From contig CAJIZT010000008.1 of assembly GCA_905182015.1 (NCBI GenBank), forward strand, positions 121,801 to 158,185: a stretch of DNA of 36,385 nt. The letters are read 5' to 3'. Origin of the DNA: an alpha proteobacterium MED-G09 (lineage in GTDB: Bacteria; Pseudomonadota; Alphaproteobacteria; MED-G09). The first letter of the stretch is position 1; every line of letters starts with the position of its first letter. Under the pieces are notes generated by a model, which worked only from the letters and a program-made list of their open reading frames with translations, ran no database searches and was not told the DNA's origin. A program made the position numbers and the translations under genes. Below, piece by piece: positions 1 to 12,267 of the stretch.

Positions 1-1
1 A

Positions 2-457
2 GCAAAAATATGTATGTCATCTGGAAGCAATATGATAATTGCATCGGGCAATAATAAAAATCCATTAACTTCAATTCAAAGGGGGGGCAATTGCACATGG
101 TTTAATCCAGAGAAATCAATAAAAAATTCTTTAAAAGTTTGGTTGTCTGGTCAATTAAAGCCCGGCGGAAAAATATTCTTAGATCGGGGTGCTGGTAATG
201 CTCTGCTTGATGGAAAGAGTTTACTTTCTGCAGGTATTTTAAGTATTGACGGAGATTTTGACAAAGGAGATACTTTAGTTATTTTTAATAATAAGAACTT
301 AGAAATTGCTAGAGGTCTATCAAACTACGGGTCAGAAGATCTTAATAAGATAATAGGGAAGAAATCTGAAGAAATTAAAGATATACTTGGATATATGGAT
401 AAACCAGAGGTCATCCATAGAAATAACCTTGTATATTCCGGTAAAAAAGAGAATTAA
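2..457 (+). CDS. proB: Glutamate 5-kinase, C-terminal part (truncated by window edge)
   Basis: This is the distal part of glutamate 5-kinase, which phosphorylates glutamate in the first step of proline synthesis. The reading frame is open from base 2, so the start lies outside the window; the first internal ATG is at 14. About 151 residues are visible. They hold the end of the amino-acid kinase domain (SGSNMIIASG, then a G-T/C-W-F motif) followed by a PUA domain containing GKIFLDRGAGNALLDGKSLL and a typical SAGI segment. The TAA stop is directly followed by the proA start, so translation of the two is probably coupled. The PUA domain places it among full-length bacterial ProB proteins rather than kinase-only forms. 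Confidence 0.9.
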   Translation, partial: AKICMSSGSNMIIASGNNKNPLTSIQRGGNCTWFNPEKSIKNSLKVWLSGQLKPGGKIFLDRGAGNALLDGKSLLSAGILSIDGDFDKGDTLVIFNNKNLEIARGLSNYGSEDLNKIIGKKSEEIKDILGYMDKPEVIHRNNLVYSGKKEN

Positions 458-1723
458 ATGTCAGAAGAAATTAAAGAGATATTATTTACAATGGGGAGAA
501 ACGCACGAAAAGCTTCTTATGCCTTGGCTATGGCATCGGAAGAAAGAAAAAATGTAGCACTCAATAGTATGGCAAATAATATTGAAAAAAATGCAAAGAA
601 TATACTAGAAGCAAATAATCAGGATGTTCAAAAAGCAAAAAAAAATAATATTTCGGAATCATTCCTGGATAGACTGATCTTAAATGATGAAAGAATCCAA
701 TCAATGGCAGGCGGATTAAGAGAAATTATAAAATTGTCAGACCCAGTTGGAGAAAAAATAGCTAAATGGAAAAGACCAAACGGTCTTCATATAGAAAGGG
801 TAAGAACGCCACTGGGAGTAATAGGAGTAATCTATGAAAGCAGACCAAATGTTACTGCTGACGCAGGAGCGTTATGCCTTAAGGCTGGTAATGCTGTTAT
901 ACTTAGAGGGGGCTCTGAAAGCTATCATTCTTCTAATGAAATTTATAATTCCTTAAGAAGCGGGTTAATCGAGGCTGACCTTCCTGAATTTTCAATACAA
1001 ATCATTCCTACAACCGATAGAAGTGCAGTAGGATATCTTTTGTCTGGGCTAGATAATGCAATAGATGTTTTAGTCCCAAGAGGCGGAAGAGGCCTAGTAG
1101 AAAGAGTGCAGAATGAAGCAAGAGTTCCTGTTTTTGGACATTTAGAAGGTATTTGTCATTTGTATATTGATAAAGATGCCGATATCAATAAAGCAGTAGA
1201 TATTACAATAAATGCGAAGATGCGAAGACCGGGTATCTGTGGCGCAGTAGAGACTTTGTTGATTGATGAAGTATCTGCAACAGTATTCCTTCCAGAATTA
1301 AATAATGCACTGAAAGCGGCAGGATGCGAAGTAAGGGGATGCAAAAAAAGTGTTTCCATATCCAATGATATAATTCCTTCTGACATATCAGACTGGAGTA
1401 CAGAATATCTTGATGCAATTATTAGTATAAAAATAGTCAAGGGAGTTAAGGGAGCTATTAAACATATAAATGAATATTCAACTAATCATACGGACTCAAT
1501 TGTTACTGAGAATATAAATACTGCTGAGGTGTTCTTAAGGGAAATAGATAGCGCTATAGTTATGCATAATGCCTCAACACAATTTGCAGATGGCGGAGAA
1601 TTTGGAATGGGTGCTGAAATTGGTATTGCTACTGGAAAATTCCACGCTAGAGGACCCGTAGGTGTAGAGCAACTAACTACCTTTAAATATGTAGTTCGTG
1701 GTTCGGGGCAAACAAGATCTTAA
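458..1723 (+). CDS. proA: Gamma-glutamyl phosphate reductase
   Basis: ProA reduces glutamyl-5-phosphate to glutamate-5-semialdehyde with NADPH, the second step of proline synthesis in the cytoplasm. The 421-residue protein has the usual family length. It shows the family segments [14 protein letters not shown] (about 129-142), [12 protein letters not shown] and PRGGRGLV, and the catalytic cysteine Cys261 within [13 protein letters not shown]. The ATG follows the proB TAA without a gap, and the stop overlaps the nadD start by one base (TAATG), so this is a tightly packed operon. The context, length and catalytic Cys agree; I see nothing abnormal. Confidence 0.96.
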   Translation: MSEEIKEILFTMGRNARKASYALAMASEERKNVALNSMANNIEKNAKNILEANNQDVQKAKKNNISESFLDRLILNDERIQSMAGGLREIIKLSDPVGEKIAKWKRPNGLHIERVRTPLGVIGVIYESRPNVTADAGALCLKAGNAVILRGGSESYHSSNEIYNSLRSGLIEADLPEFSIQIIPTTDRSAVGYLLSGLDNAIDVLVPRGGRGLVERVQNEARVPVFGHLEGICHLYIDKDADINKAVDITINAKMRRPGICGAVETLLIDEVSATVFLPELNNALKAAGCEVRGCKKSVSISNDIIPSDISDWSTEYLDAIISIKIVKGVKGAIKHINEYSTNHTDSIVTENINTAEVFLREIDSAIVMHNASTQFADGGEFGMGAEIGIATGKFHARGPVGVEQLTTFKYVVRGSGQTRS

Positions 1724-2319
1724 TGTCAAAAATCCTGTTAGATGAAATCATTATACCTAAGCGATCCAAGGTAGGCCTCTTTGGCGGATCATTTAATCCA
1801 GCACATGAATGGCATTTTCAGGTGGCTAATGAGGCTTGTAAATCTTTAGGCTTAGATTTAGTTATTTGGTTAGTTTCACCTCACAATCCCCTAAAGGATA
1901 AAACAATTTTAATGCCCTTAAAGGAAAGGTTAAAGGGTGCCAAGGAAGTTGCTACTTCGGAAAAATTCTTGGTAACGGATATTGAAGAAAGGATAAAAAC
2001 TCAATATTCATCTGATACAATATCAGCCTTCCAGGGCTCTTACCCTACAGAAAAATTTGTTTGGATAATGGGATCTGACAATGCTGCTCAAATTGAATAT
2101 TGGAAAAATTGGAAAAGCTTTGTAAACGGAATTCCTTTGGCGATTTACCCTAGGGCGACTCATCCCCTTTCTGACATTGACGATACATTGGGGAAATATG
2201 CAAAAAAAATTGATGAGAAAAATTCTAAAGATCTGATTAATCGTGCTACTCCATGTTTTACCTTTATTAATGGACCAATGAATGATATTTCCTCAACAAG
2301 GATTAGGAGTGAAAAGTGA
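1723..2319 (+). CDS. nadD: Nicotinate-nucleotide adenylyltransferase
   Basis: NadD transfers AMP to nicotinate mononucleotide, giving deamido-NAD in NAD synthesis. The 198-residue length is usual. The N-terminal nucleotide-binding motif reads GLFGGSFNPAHEWH (19-31) and the C-terminal ISSTRIR motif (near 189-195) is intact. The family form of the first motif ends in (H/T)xGH; here the glycine is Trp30 (codon TGG at 1810-1812), while both histidines, His28 and His31, remain. Position between proA and rsfS is the usual alphaproteobacterial order. It overlaps proA by one base and rsfS by four. Function is assigned with confidence; the effect of Trp30 is unknown. Confidence 0.92.
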   Translation: MSKILLDEIIIPKRSKVGLFGGSFNPAHEWHFQVANEACKSLGLDLVIWLVSPHNPLKDKTILMPLKERLKGAKEVATSEKFLVTDIEERIKTQYSSDTISAFQGSYPTEKFVWIMGSDNAAQIEYWKNWKSFVNGIPLAIYPRATHPLSDIDDTLGKYAKKIDEKNSKDLINRATPCFTFINGPMNDISSTRIRSEK

Positions 2320-2660
2320 GTAATAAACTATTAAAAGAAATAATATCTAACCTTGGAGATAATAAGGCTAAAGATATCACCTCCATACCACTAGAGGGGA
2401 AATCTGATATGGCAGATCATTTAGTTATTGCCACAGGAACATCAAGCAGACATGTAGCTTCCCTGTCGCAACGAATCGTTGACAACCTAAAAGACTATGG
2501 ATTAAAGAGCATAAATGCCGAAGGACTTGAGAAGGGGGATTGGGTTTTAATAGATGGGGGTGATATTATAGTTCACATTTTTAGAGAAGAGGTGAGGGAT
2601 TTCTATAATCTTGAAAAACTCTGGTTGCCCTCTTTAGAGACTGACACCAATAGTTTATAG
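2316..2660 (+). CDS. rsfS: Ribosomal silencing factor RsfS
   Basis: RsfS (RsfA/Iojap, DUF143) binds ribosomal protein L14 and blocks subunit joining when nutrients are short. The 114-residue protein carries the conserved C-terminal signature EKGDWVLIDGGDIIVHIF followed by R-x-FY-x-LE-x-LW. The start is GTG at 2316, inside the GTGA overlap with the nadD stop, so it is likely translated by coupling. Gene order nadD-rsfS-rlmH is widely conserved in bacteria. Length and motif are normal. Confidence 0.94.
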   Translation: MSNKLLKEIISNLGDNKAKDITSIPLEGKSDMADHLVIATGTSSRHVASLSQRIVDNLKDYGLKSINAEGLEKGDWVLIDGGDIIVHIFREEVRDFYNLEKLWLPSLETDTNSL

Positions 2661-2662
2661 AA

Positions 2663-3142
2663 ATGGACTTAGCGATTATTTCGATAGGGCAATTAAAAAA
2701 TAACCCGCTTTTAAAAATACAGGATGATTATAAAAAAAGAATTACTAGCCTAGGTAGGGGTGTTGGTATAAATAATCTAACAATTAAAGAGGGTTTAGTA
2801 TCAAAAAAATCCACAATTAAGGAACGTAAGGGCGAAGAAGCAAAATTCTTAAAAAAAAACATCTTAAGAAAAGATTATAATATATTTCTTGATAAAACGG
2901 GTGATGAGATTTCCTCACTTGGAATAGCTAAATTTTTTTCAGAAAAATCATTGGATTATTCTAAAATAGTTTTTTATATAGGCGGTCCGGATGGTTTTGA
3001 AAAAAATATCTTAAGTCAGTCGAGTAAAATTATTTCTTTTGGGAAAGTTACTTGGCCGCATATGTTAATTAGAATTATGCTCTTAGAGCAAATATATAGG
3101 AGCATTACAATATTAAAAAATCACCCGTATCATAGAGAATAA
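2663..3142 (+). CDS. rlmH: 23S rRNA (pseudouridine1915-N3)-methyltransferase
   Basis: RlmH is a SPOUT-class methyltransferase that modifies pseudouridine 1915 in helix 69 of 23S rRNA on assembled ribosomes. The 159 residues match the usual length. The SAM-binding knot is visible as FYIGGPDGFEKN, and the C-terminal HMLIRIMLLEQIYRSITIL plus the terminal PYHRE are hallmarks of the family. It begins two bases after the rsfS stop. In many relatives gpmI and an envC-like peptidase gene follow; here ctpA comes next after 57 bases. Confidence 0.94.
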   Translation: MDLAIISIGQLKNNPLLKIQDDYKKRITSLGRGVGINNLTIKEGLVSKKSTIKERKGEEAKFLKKNILRKDYNIFLDKTGDEISSLGIAKFFSEKSLDYSKIVFYIGGPDGFEKNILSQSSKIISFGKVTWPHMLIRIMLLEQIYRSITILKNHPYHRE

Positions 3143-3199
3143 ATAATATACTAAGATTCTTTATGTGTTACCCCGTATTCAAATAGCTCAAGGAACAAG

Positions 3200-4543
3200 A
3201 TGAAAAAAATATTTAAATCAGATAAAAAAATCTTATTCCTAATATTAACTATATGCGCTATGAGTTTCTTACTTTCCAAACTTAATGCCGCAGAAACTAT
3301 TTCTCAAGAAAATAAAATTCTTATCGAATCAGTAATTGAGCTTGTTAAGAACGAGTATATTGATGAAATAAATGAAGATGAAATTATTGAATCAGCAATA
3401 AATGGGATGCTTCAATCTCTTGATCCTCACTCAATTTATTTTAGCCCAGAAAAATTTAAAGAATTAAAAAATGATACTAAAGGTGAATTTGGAGGGCTTG
3501 GAATAGAAGTGACTATGGAAAAAGGGTTAATAAAAGTAATTTCTCCTATTGACGGAACTCCGGCACAAAAAAGGGGAGTTTTAGGGGGTGATTTGATCAC
3601 TCACATTAACAAGGAATCTATTTTAGGAAAAAATCTTTCTGAGGTAGTTACCCTTATGAGGGGAAAGCCAAAGACTAATATTGAAATTACAATAGTAAGG
3701 GATGGTATTGAAAATGGTTTTGACCTCTTAATCACAAGAGAGATTATAAAAATTCCAGGTATATTGGTAAGAGTAGAGGGTGATACAAAAGATATAGGTT
3801 ATCTTAGAGTGTCTGCCTTTAATGAAAGAACGGCTAAAAGATTATATAAAGAAATATTGAATTTTGAGATAAACCCATTAAATAAAATAGAAAGCTATAT
3901 CCTAGACTTAAGAAGAAATCCCGGGGGATTGCTAAGCCAGGCAATAGAAGTTTCTAATTTATTTATTGATAAAGGCCAAATTGTTTCAACAAAAAGACCA
4001 CGATTTGACGCAACTATTAGTGAATATAGAGCAAAAAAAGGTGACTTAATATCAGGAAAGCCTTTATTAGTCATGGTGAATGGAGGGTCGGCCTCAGCCT
4101 CAGAAATAGTTGCCGGAGCATTGCAAGATAATAATAGAGCAATTATACTAGGAACCAAGACATTTGGAAAGGGTTCAGTTCAGACCTTGTTTCCGATTAA
4201 AAAGAATAAACTATTTTTTTCTTCAGATGATAAGTTGGGTGCAGTCAAGCTGACAACAGCAGAATACTTCACCCCATCTGGAAAATCTATACAAGCAAGG
4301 GGCATTCGACCGGATATAAGAATAGAGCAAGAAATAGGTAATGATATGGATTTAGATTCCTTCCTTGTTGGGGAGACGCAATTAAACAAGTATATAGAAA
4401 ACAAAGAAAGCCAATCAAAATTGAAATCAGGATCGTCAGCATATATACCAAAAGATAAAAATAAAGATGTACAATTAATTCAGGCAATAGATATTTTATC
4501 AGGTCTTAATAGGGAAATAACTAAAAGAAGAAATCTTAAATAA
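3200..4543 (+). CDS. ctpA: Carboxy-terminal processing protease, S41 family
   Basis: This is a periplasmic or membrane-anchored serine protease that trims C-termini of envelope proteins. The 447-residue protein starts with a basic segment and a hydrophobic stretch (about 11-28) ending in LNAAE, a plausible signal peptide or anchor. A PDZ domain follows (about 97-180, GEFGGLGIEV onward). The S41 domain has DLRRNPGGLL, the SASASE box with the likely nucleophile Ser299, and Lys324 in FGKGSVQTL as the base. A Shine-Dalgarno AAGGAAC lies just before the ATG. The stop touches the rppH start. An envC-like amidase activator often encoded upstream in relatives is absent. Confidence 0.94.
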   Translation: MKKIFKSDKKILFLILTICAMSFLLSKLNAAETISQENKILIESVIELVKNEYIDEINEDEIIESAINGMLQSLDPHSIYFSPEKFKELKNDTKGEFGGLGIEVTMEKGLIKVISPIDGTPAQKRGVLGGDLITHINKESILGKNLSEVVTLMRGKPKTNIEITIVRDGIENGFDLLITREIIKIPGILVRVEGDTKDIGYLRVSAFNERTAKRLYKEILNFEINPLNKIESYILDLRRNPGGLLSQAIEVSNLFIDKGQIVSTKRPRFDATISEYRAKKGDLISGKPLLVMVNGGSASASEIVAGALQDNNRAIILGTKTFGKGSVQTLFPIKKNKLFFSSDDKLGAVKLTTAEYFTPSGKSIQARGIRPDIRIEQEIGNDMDLDSFLVGETQLNKYIENKESQSKLKSGSSAYIPKDKNKDVQLIQAIDILSGLNREITKRRNLK

Positions 4544-5059
4544 ATGATTGATGAAGATAAAAATATAGAAAACCTGAAGATGAGAGAGGCCGTGGGTGTG
4601 ATCTTGATGAGAAAAGATGGCATGATATGGACTGGAAAAAGAAAAATAGGTCCTGGAGTCAGGCCGGGCGAAAAAAATCTTTGGCAAATGCCCCAAGGTG
4701 GAATTGATGAAGGTGAGGAACCTATAGAGGCTGCCTTCAGAGAGCTAGAAGAGGAGACAGGAAGCAAATCAGCAAAACTATTATTAGAACTAGACTATTG
4801 GCTTGAATATAAACTACCGAAAGATCTCATAGGTAAGGTTTTAAAAGGATTCAAGGGACAAAAACAAAAGTGGTTCTTGATGGAGTTTTATGGAAATGAT
4901 GAAGAATTCGATTTAAATAATCATATTCCAGAGTTTGATGAGTGGAAATGGCAAGATTTAAAGACGATGCCAAATTTAGTTGTAGATTTCAAGAAGCCGT
5001 TATATGAAAAATTAACAAAAATCTTTATTCAAAAAATTGAAGAGAATAAAGTTATCTAA
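4544..5059 (+). CDS. rppH: RNA pyrophosphohydrolase (Nudix)
   Basis: RppH removes pyrophosphate from 5'-triphosphate RNA ends, which opens mRNAs to RNase E decay. The 171 residues include the RppH-type start of the domain (AVGVILMRKDG), PGVRPGEKNLWQMPQGG, and a full Nudix box at 52-74 (GGIDEGEEP then REL-EEETGS). The ctpA-rppH order is typical of Alphaproteobacteria. The ATG directly follows the ctpA stop. Its 3' end overlaps the convergent atpC by eight bases, so no terminator separates them. Confidence 0.94.
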   Translation: MIDEDKNIENLKMREAVGVILMRKDGMIWTGKRKIGPGVRPGEKNLWQMPQGGIDEGEEPIEAAFRELEEETGSKSAKLLLELDYWLEYKLPKDLIGKVLKGFKGQKQKWFLMEFYGNDEEFDLNNHIPEFDEWKWQDLKTMPNLVVDFKKPLYEKLTKIFIQKIEENKVI

Positions 5060-5438
5060 AATTTTCTATTAGCTCTTTGCGACCAACAAGTAATTCTTTC
5101 TCAAGGTCGGTCGCTATATCTATTTTTTTATCGAGACTGTCAATCTCCGATTTCAAAAAAGAAGCATCACTATCCGTTAAATTTAATGAGCTTTCGGCAA
5201 GTATTGTGATTTTATCAGGAGTAACGTCAACAAAGCCTCCCTCAACAAGAAACTTTTTTATATTATCTTTGTCAAAAGTTACCTCAACTATGCCCTGTCT
5301 AAGTGTAGTCATGTAGGGAGCGTGATTAAAGAGAATACCAGCATCACCTTCCTTCCCTGGAATCAAAACCATATCAACATCTGATGATACGATAGATCCC
5401 TCAGGGGCAACAAAATCAAAATTTATTTTTGTATCCAT
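5052..5438 (-). CDS. atpC: ATP synthase F1 epsilon subunit
   Basis: This is the central-stalk subunit that couples rotation and can inhibit ATP hydrolysis. The 128-residue protein has the N-terminal beta-sandwich (NFDFVAPEGSIVS, then PGKEGDAGILFNHAPYMT and a VEGGFVDV segment) and a short helical C-terminus. It is the last gene of atpHAGDC, starting five bases after atpD. The stop lies inside the 3' end of rppH on the other strand. Confidence 0.95.
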   Translation of the reverse strand: MDTKINFDFVAPEGSIVSSDVDMVLIPGKEGDAGILFNHAPYMTTLRQGIVEVTFDKDNIKKFLVEGGFVDVTPDKITILAESSLNLTDSDASFLKSEIDSLDKKIDIATDLEKELLVGRKELIENFR

Positions 5439-5443
5439 ATCTT

Positions 5444-7772
<2,329 letters not shown>

Positions 7773-7778
7773 AATTAA

Positions 7779-9317
7779 TTAATTATTTTTTTTAAAATTC
7801 TCTAAAAAACTCTTTAACGTTTCCTTTAAAAGAGCTTCATTTTCTTCGCCTAAGGCATTAGTAGATTTAATATCATCAAGAATATTCATGAAGTCTTTCT
7901 TAACCAACCCTAATAACTGGGTCTCAAAATCACCAATTTGATTAACTTCAATTGAGTCCATAAAGCCATTTACTCCGGCATAGAGGAGGATTACTTGCTC
8001 CTCTGAGGATAAGGGAGAAAATTGACCCTGCTTTAATAATTCTGTCAAACGCTCACCTCTCGCTAGAAGCTTTTGAGTTGAAGCATCAAGATCTGACCCA
8101 AACTGAGAAAACGCTGCCATCTCTCTGTACTGAGCAAGCTCACCCTTGATTGAACCAGCGACTTTTTTCATTGCTTTAGTTTGAGCCGAAGAACCAACAC
8201 GTGAGACAGAAAGTCCAACATTAACCGCAGGTCTTATACCTTGGAAGAAAAGATCTGTTTCAAGAAATATTTGGCCATCTGTTATTGAAATAACATTAGT
8301 AGGTATATAAGCGGAAACATCATTAGCTTGAGTCTCAATAATTGGCAAAGCGGTTAATGAACCGCCGCCATTATCATCATTTAATTTAGCAGCACGCTCT
8401 AATAGTCGTGAATGAAGATAAAAAACATCACCAGGATAAGCCTCACGCCCAGGCGGTCTTCTTAAAAGTAAAGACATTTGCCTATAAGCCACTGCTTGTT
8501 TTGACAAATCATCATAAACAACCAAGGCATGCATCGAGTTATCTCTAAAAAATTCACCCATTGCACATCCAGTAAATGGAGCTAAGAATTGTAGTGGAGC
8601 TGGCTCAGAAGCTGTTGCCGCAACTACAATAGAATATTCAAGCGCACCGTTTTCTTCAAGGGTTTTAACAATTTGAGCTACTGAAGATCTTTTTTGTCCA
8701 ATAGCCACATATATGCAATATAGTTTTTGATTTTCATCATCAGAGGCATTGACCTCTTTTTGATTTAAAATAGTATCAATAGCAACAGCTGTTTTCCCAG
8801 TCTGTCTGTCACCTATTATAAGCTCTCTTTGACCTCTTCCAATCGGAATTAGGGAATCAATTGCTTTTAAGCCTGTCTGCATAGGTTCGCTAACAGATTT
8901 TCTGGGAATAATTCCAGGAGCCTTGACGTCTACTCTTCTTTTCTCAGTGAATTCGATAGGACCTTTTCCATCAATAGGATTACCCAAAGAATCAACAACT
9001 CTACCTAACAGGCCCTTACCTACAGGAACCTCAACGATAGAGCCGGTCCTTTTAACTGTGTCACCCTCTTTGATTGACGAGTCATCTCCAAAAATAACGA
9101 CACCAACATTATCTTCCTCAAGATTCAAAGCCATGCCTTTGATATTACCTGGGAATTCTACCATTTCTCCAGCCTGAACATTATCCAGGCCATAGATTCT
9201 TGCTATACCATCACCCACCGATAGTACTTGGCCTATTTCTGAAACTTCGGCCTCTTTTCCAAACTCTTTAACTTTTTTCTTTAGTATAGCTGATATTTCT
9301 GCGGGTTTAATATCCAT
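7779..9317 (-). CDS. atpA: ATP synthase F1 alpha subunit
   Basis: This is the non-catalytic nucleotide-binding subunit of F1. The 512 residues are the normal length. Visible motifs are the P-loop [33 protein letters not shown], and [14 protein letters not shown] with the conserved arginine that reaches into the beta-subunit site. It begins two bases after atpH. The membrane-sector genes (atpB, atpE, atpF) are not in the window, in line with the split atp operons known from Alphaproteobacteria. Confidence 0.97.
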   Translation of the reverse strand: MDIKPAEISAILKKKVKEFGKEAEVSEIGQVLSVGDGIARIYGLDNVQAGEMVEFPGNIKGMALNLEEDNVGVVIFGDDSSIKEGDTVKRTGSIVEVPVGKGLLGRVVDSLGNPIDGKGPIEFTEKRRVDVKAPGIIPRKSVSEPMQTGLKAIDSLIPIGRGQRELIIGDRQTGKTAVAIDTILNQKEVNASDDENQKLYCIYVAIGQKRSSVAQIVKTLEENGALEYSIVVAATASEPAPLQFLAPFTGCAMGEFFRDNSMHALVVYDDLSKQAVAYRQMSLLLRRPPGREAYPGDVFYLHSRLLERAAKLNDDNGGGSLTALPIIETQANDVSAYIPTNVISITDGQIFLETDLFFQGIRPAVNVGLSVSRVGSSAQTKAMKKVAGSIKGELAQYREMAAFSQFGSDLDASTQKLLARGERLTELLKQGQFSPLSSEEQVILLYAGVNGFMDSIEVNQIGDFETQLLGLVKKDFMNILDDIKSTNALGEENEALLKETLKSFLENFKKNN

Positions 9318-9319
9318 TT

Positions 9320-9889
9320 CTAAGCCTCATTCATAACATTTTTAATTGATTTAAGACGGGTAAGAAGTGAAGTATCTATCATCTTGCTTCCCATTTGAAC
9401 TATAAGACCGCCTAATATTTCTTCATCAACCTCAACCTTAATATCAACCTCAAGAGCAAAATGATCTGATAAAATCTTTTCAATATCGCCTTTTTGACTA
9501 TCGGTAATTGGTTTGGCAATTGTTATCTTTGCGGTCGCCTTCTTCTTTAATTCCAGCAAATAAGCGTGGAATGCTTTAATAATTTGAGGTAATAAGGGTA
9601 ACCTTCCATTTTTACATAGAACACTAATAAAATTATTTATTAAAGAGTTGGATCCAATTTTTTCTAATATTTCAGTCATTAACGAAAGTTGTTCACTAGA
9701 TGAAAAAATTGGGCTTTTAATTACAGCACTTAAGTCACTATTTGAATTAATAACATCACCGATAACCAATAGCTCCTGATCAATATCATCCACTAGGTCT
9801 TTTTTTTCTTCCTCCTGAGCTAGCTCAAAAAGAGATAATGCATACCGTCCGGGTAAGCCAATTACATGATCTTGGTTTGATTGATCCAT
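9320..9889 (-). CDS. atpH: ATP synthase F1 delta subunit
   Basis: The delta subunit (OSCP homologue) joins F1 to the peripheral stalk. The 189-residue protein starts with [20 protein letters not shown], with the family's G-x-x-x-RYA-x-x-L-FELA segment, and ends with a [19 protein letters not shown]-type C-terminal domain. It is the first gene of the operon, so the upstream 139-base gap to priA must carry the promoter. The alternating acidic and lysine-rich central region is normal. Confidence 0.94.
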   Translation of the reverse strand: MDQSNQDHVIGLPGRYALSLFELAQEEEKKDLVDDIDQELLVIGDVINSNSDLSAVIKSPIFSSSEQLSLMTEILEKIGSNSLINNFISVLCKNGRLPLLPQIIKAFHAYLLELKKKATAKITIAKPITDSQKGDIEKILSDHFALEVDIKVEVDEEILGGLIVQMGSKMIDTSLLTRLKSIKNVMNEA

Positions 9890-9932
9890 AAAAGATAGCC
9901 TAATATTCCTAAGTTATTGAATTACAATGATA

Positions 9933-9938
9933 ATTATA
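9933..9938 (-). promoter_or_regulatory. Candidate -10 element of the atp operon
   Basis: A perfect TATAAT on the minus strand lies 44 bases before the atpH ATG in the only sizeable gap upstream of the operon. I see no good -35 at 16-18 bases, so this is a tentative call resting on position and the -10 match alone. Confidence 0.3.
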
Positions 9939-9954
9939 AAATATTTTCTTTAAA

Positions 9955-9973
9955 AGAGATTTATAAAATCTCT
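9955..9973 (-). terminator. Hairpin after priA, possible weak terminator
   Basis: A perfect 8-base-pair inverted repeat (AGAGATTT, three-base loop, AAATCTCT) lies 56 bases past the priA stop. On the minus strand it is followed by TTTAAAG, a short U run. The stem is AT-rich, so termination would be weak. It lies between priA and the proposed atp promoter, which fits separation of the two units. Confidence 0.4.
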
Positions 9974-10028
9974 CATAGATGGTGGTAACATAAGCTTTTA
10001 ATCCATGCAATATCTGATAGCGATTCTC

Positions 10029-12185
10029 TTATAAAAAATAATATGGATCGATATCAATAGTTAATTTAATTGAGCTAGGTTTCCTAATATTTTTAATCCA
10101 GAAATCAATATATTTTTGTAAATTCGTTTTTTTGTCTGCCTTCAATAAGAATCTATATCGAAACCTTCCCCTTGCCTTGGTTATGGGGGCCGGTGCCGGA
10201 CCCAAGACAATTATAGAGTCAGATCCCGGGATAGCTGCTTTCACTTTATTACAAAATTTAATTAATTTAGAAGAATCCGTATCAGATAAGATAATAGCGG
10301 CTAATTTACCATATGGAGGTAAATTACCTTTCTTTCGTATATTAAGCTCAGCCTCATGAAAGCCTTCTCTTTCCGAGGTCACAAGAGACCTTATAACTGG
10401 GTGTGACGGAAAATAAGTCTGAAGAAAGGATTTACCAGGAAGCTTTTCTCTTCCAGTTCTTCCCGAAACTTGATGCAGAAGTTGGTACGTCTTTTCTGCC
10501 GCCCTCAAATCACCATTAGCCATGCCTAAATCTGCATCTATTACTCCTACGCAAGTTAGGCGGGGAAAGTGATGCCCTTTTGAGATAATTTGAGTACCAA
10601 TCAGAATATCGATTAATCCACTAGCCATATCCTTAAGAATCTGATGAGCATCCTTTCCATTGTCAGATGAAAGAGTCGCTATATTAGCGCCCTTAAAGGT
10701 GTTTATTACTTCTTCCGTAATTCTTTCAATCCCTGGCCCACAAGCTATCAGGCTATCCTTAGTGTGGCAGTCTGGACAGGACTGAGAAATCTTTAGAGAG
10801 AATCCACATTGATGGCAGATAAGTTTAGGATTGAATCGATGCTCAACTAAATAAGAATCACATTTAGGGCACTCTACCCGATACCCGCACTTTTTACATA
10901 AAGTTAATGGTGCATATCCTCGTCTATTTAAAAAGATCAACACCTGTTCTTCTCGATCTAAAGTCTCTTTTATTTCAGTTTTGAGTCTCTCTGATATCCA
11001 TTGGTTTTTAATATATGCCTCATCACGCATATCAATCGAGTGGACAGCAGGAAGCTTCGCTTCACCAATTCTATCGGGTAAGTGAAGTTTTTTATACTTA
11101 TCTTCCCTTACATTTAAAACTGTTTCAAGTGATGGTGTTGCGGATACCATAACAACAGGAACTTTCTCATAAGACCCTAGCGATATCGCCATATCCCGAG
11201 CATGATAAATTACTCCCTCTTGTTGCTTATAAGAATGATCATGCTCTTCATCAATCACTATTATTCCAAGATCTTTAAAGGGAAGAAATAATGATGACCT
11301 TGCTCCTATTACTAATTTTGATTCGCCACGAAAAACATCTTGCCAAATTTCTCGTCTTTTAGATTTAGTTAAATCTGAATGCCACATAACGGGTTCAATA
11401 CCAAATCTTATTTTTATTCTTTCAAATAATCCTTCCGTTAAAGAAATTTCTGGTAGTAAAACTAATGATTGTCTATCAAGGCGAAGAGTTTCCTCAATAG
11501 CCTCAAAATAAACTTCTGTTTTTCCAGAGCCTGTTACACCATCAATTAAGAAACGTTCGAATTTTTTATCTTTAATTGAAGTAATAATTTTTTGTGCAGC
11601 AGAAAATTGATCACTATTTAAGTCCAGCTTTCCTTTATATAGTTTCTTTTTAAATATTTTCTGAGAAACATACTCTCCCTCTATTAGAATACCGTTTTCA
11701 ATAAGTTTTTTAACAACTGAATATGCAACATTAGTTTCTTTTGAAATCTCAGAGGCTGATAAAAAAATTTCACCGTCCCTCATTAAATCAATAACTTTAG
11801 ATCGAGCAGAAGTTTTTTTTATGGCCTCGATAGAATTATGGTCTAATTTATATGTTTTTATACTTTTCTTTTTCTCGACAAGATAATCTTGTGGAATAAA
11901 TAGCTTTAACGCCCTGCCTAAAGTAACAAAATTGTAACGACTAAAAAATTTTATAAAATCTATTGTTTGATTAGAAAGTCTATATGGTGGGTAGTTCTGA
12001 ATAATTTCCTTAAGCTTAGACTCATCAAATCTCTCTGTTGATTCTTCCCAGGCGATACCCATTAGCTCTCTATTGCGAAAAGGCACCCTAACAATAGCAC
12101 CTATCTCAAGATTTAAACTCTCAGGTATTGAGTAGTCATATGCCTTTGGTGCATTGGTTGCTAATAGAACAGAAATTTTTTTCAT
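10029..12185 (-). CDS. priA: Primosomal replication restart helicase PriA
   Basis: PriA recognises stalled or collapsed replication forks and reloads DnaB. The 718 residues show the N-terminal DNA-binding region, Walker A GVTGSGKT (216-223), the DEEH box (312-315), SATPSLE, and a zinc-binding segment with eight cysteines (430, 433, 439, 442, 457, 460, 470, 473). The later helicase motifs [13 protein letters not shown] and QVSGRTGRE are present. It diverges from the transaldolase gene across 82 bases and lies upstream of atpH. No clear Shine-Dalgarno precedes the ATG. Confidence 0.96.
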   Translation of the reverse strand: MKKISVLLATNAPKAYDYSIPESLNLEIGAIVRVPFRNRELMGIAWEESTERFDESKLKEIIQNYPPYRLSNQTIDFIKFFSRYNFVTLGRALKLFIPQDYLVEKKKSIKTYKLDHNSIEAIKKTSARSKVIDLMRDGEIFLSASEISKETNVAYSVVKKLIENGILIEGEYVSQKIFKKKLYKGKLDLNSDQFSAAQKIITSIKDKKFERFLIDGVTGSGKTEVYFEAIEETLRLDRQSLVLLPEISLTEGLFERIKIRFGIEPVMWHSDLTKSKRREIWQDVFRGESKLVIGARSSLFLPFKDLGIIVIDEEHDHSYKQQEGVIYHARDMAISLGSYEKVPVVMVSATPSLETVLNVREDKYKKLHLPDRIGEAKLPAVHSIDMRDEAYIKNQWISERLKTEIKETLDREEQVLIFLNRRGYAPLTLCKKCGYRVECPKCDSYLVEHRFNPKLICHQCGFSLKISQSCPDCHTKDSLIACGPGIERITEEVINTFKGANIATLSSDNGKDAHQILKDMASGLIDILIGTQIISKGHHFPRLTCVGVIDADLGMANGDLRAAEKTYQLLHQVSGRTGREKLPGKSFLQTYFPSHPVIRSLVTSEREGFHEAELNIRKKGNLPPYGKLAAIILSDTDSSKLIKFCNKVKAAIPGSDSIIVLGPAPAPITKARGRFRYRFLLKADKKTNLQKYIDFWIKNIRKPSSIKLTIDIDPYYFL

Positions 12186-12220
12186 CTTATCAAATTCACA
12201 TTACACAAAATATGTTACAG

Positions 12221-12230
12221 TTGCATGCAA
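12221..12230. promoter_or_regulatory. 10-base palindrome between priA and tal
   Basis: TTGCATGCAA is a perfect palindrome located near the middle of the 82-base divergent gap between priA and the transaldolase gene. Its position would suit an operator acting on either gene. A 10-base palindrome can arise by chance, and no clear promoters were identified beside it. Confidence 0.25.
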
Positions 12231-12267
12231 TTCTATTGAGTCGCAACAAACAAGAGGAATAATTAAA

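Noticed and set aside
3143-3199. Gap between rlmH and ctpA as a promoter or remnant of gpmI/envC
   Set aside because: Only 57 bases remain, with no recognisable boxes or gene fragments beyond the ctpA ribosome-binding site.
5077-5316. Many open frames of 60-150 residues antisense to real genes (for example this one across atpC)
   Set aside because: Each lies inside a well-recognised gene, shows no domain, and follows from codon structure on the opposite strand.
12154-12267. N-terminal extension of the transaldolase from 12154
   Set aside because: It overlaps the priA start and crosses the promoter region; the ATG at 12268 has a strong Shine-Dalgarno and matches the family start.
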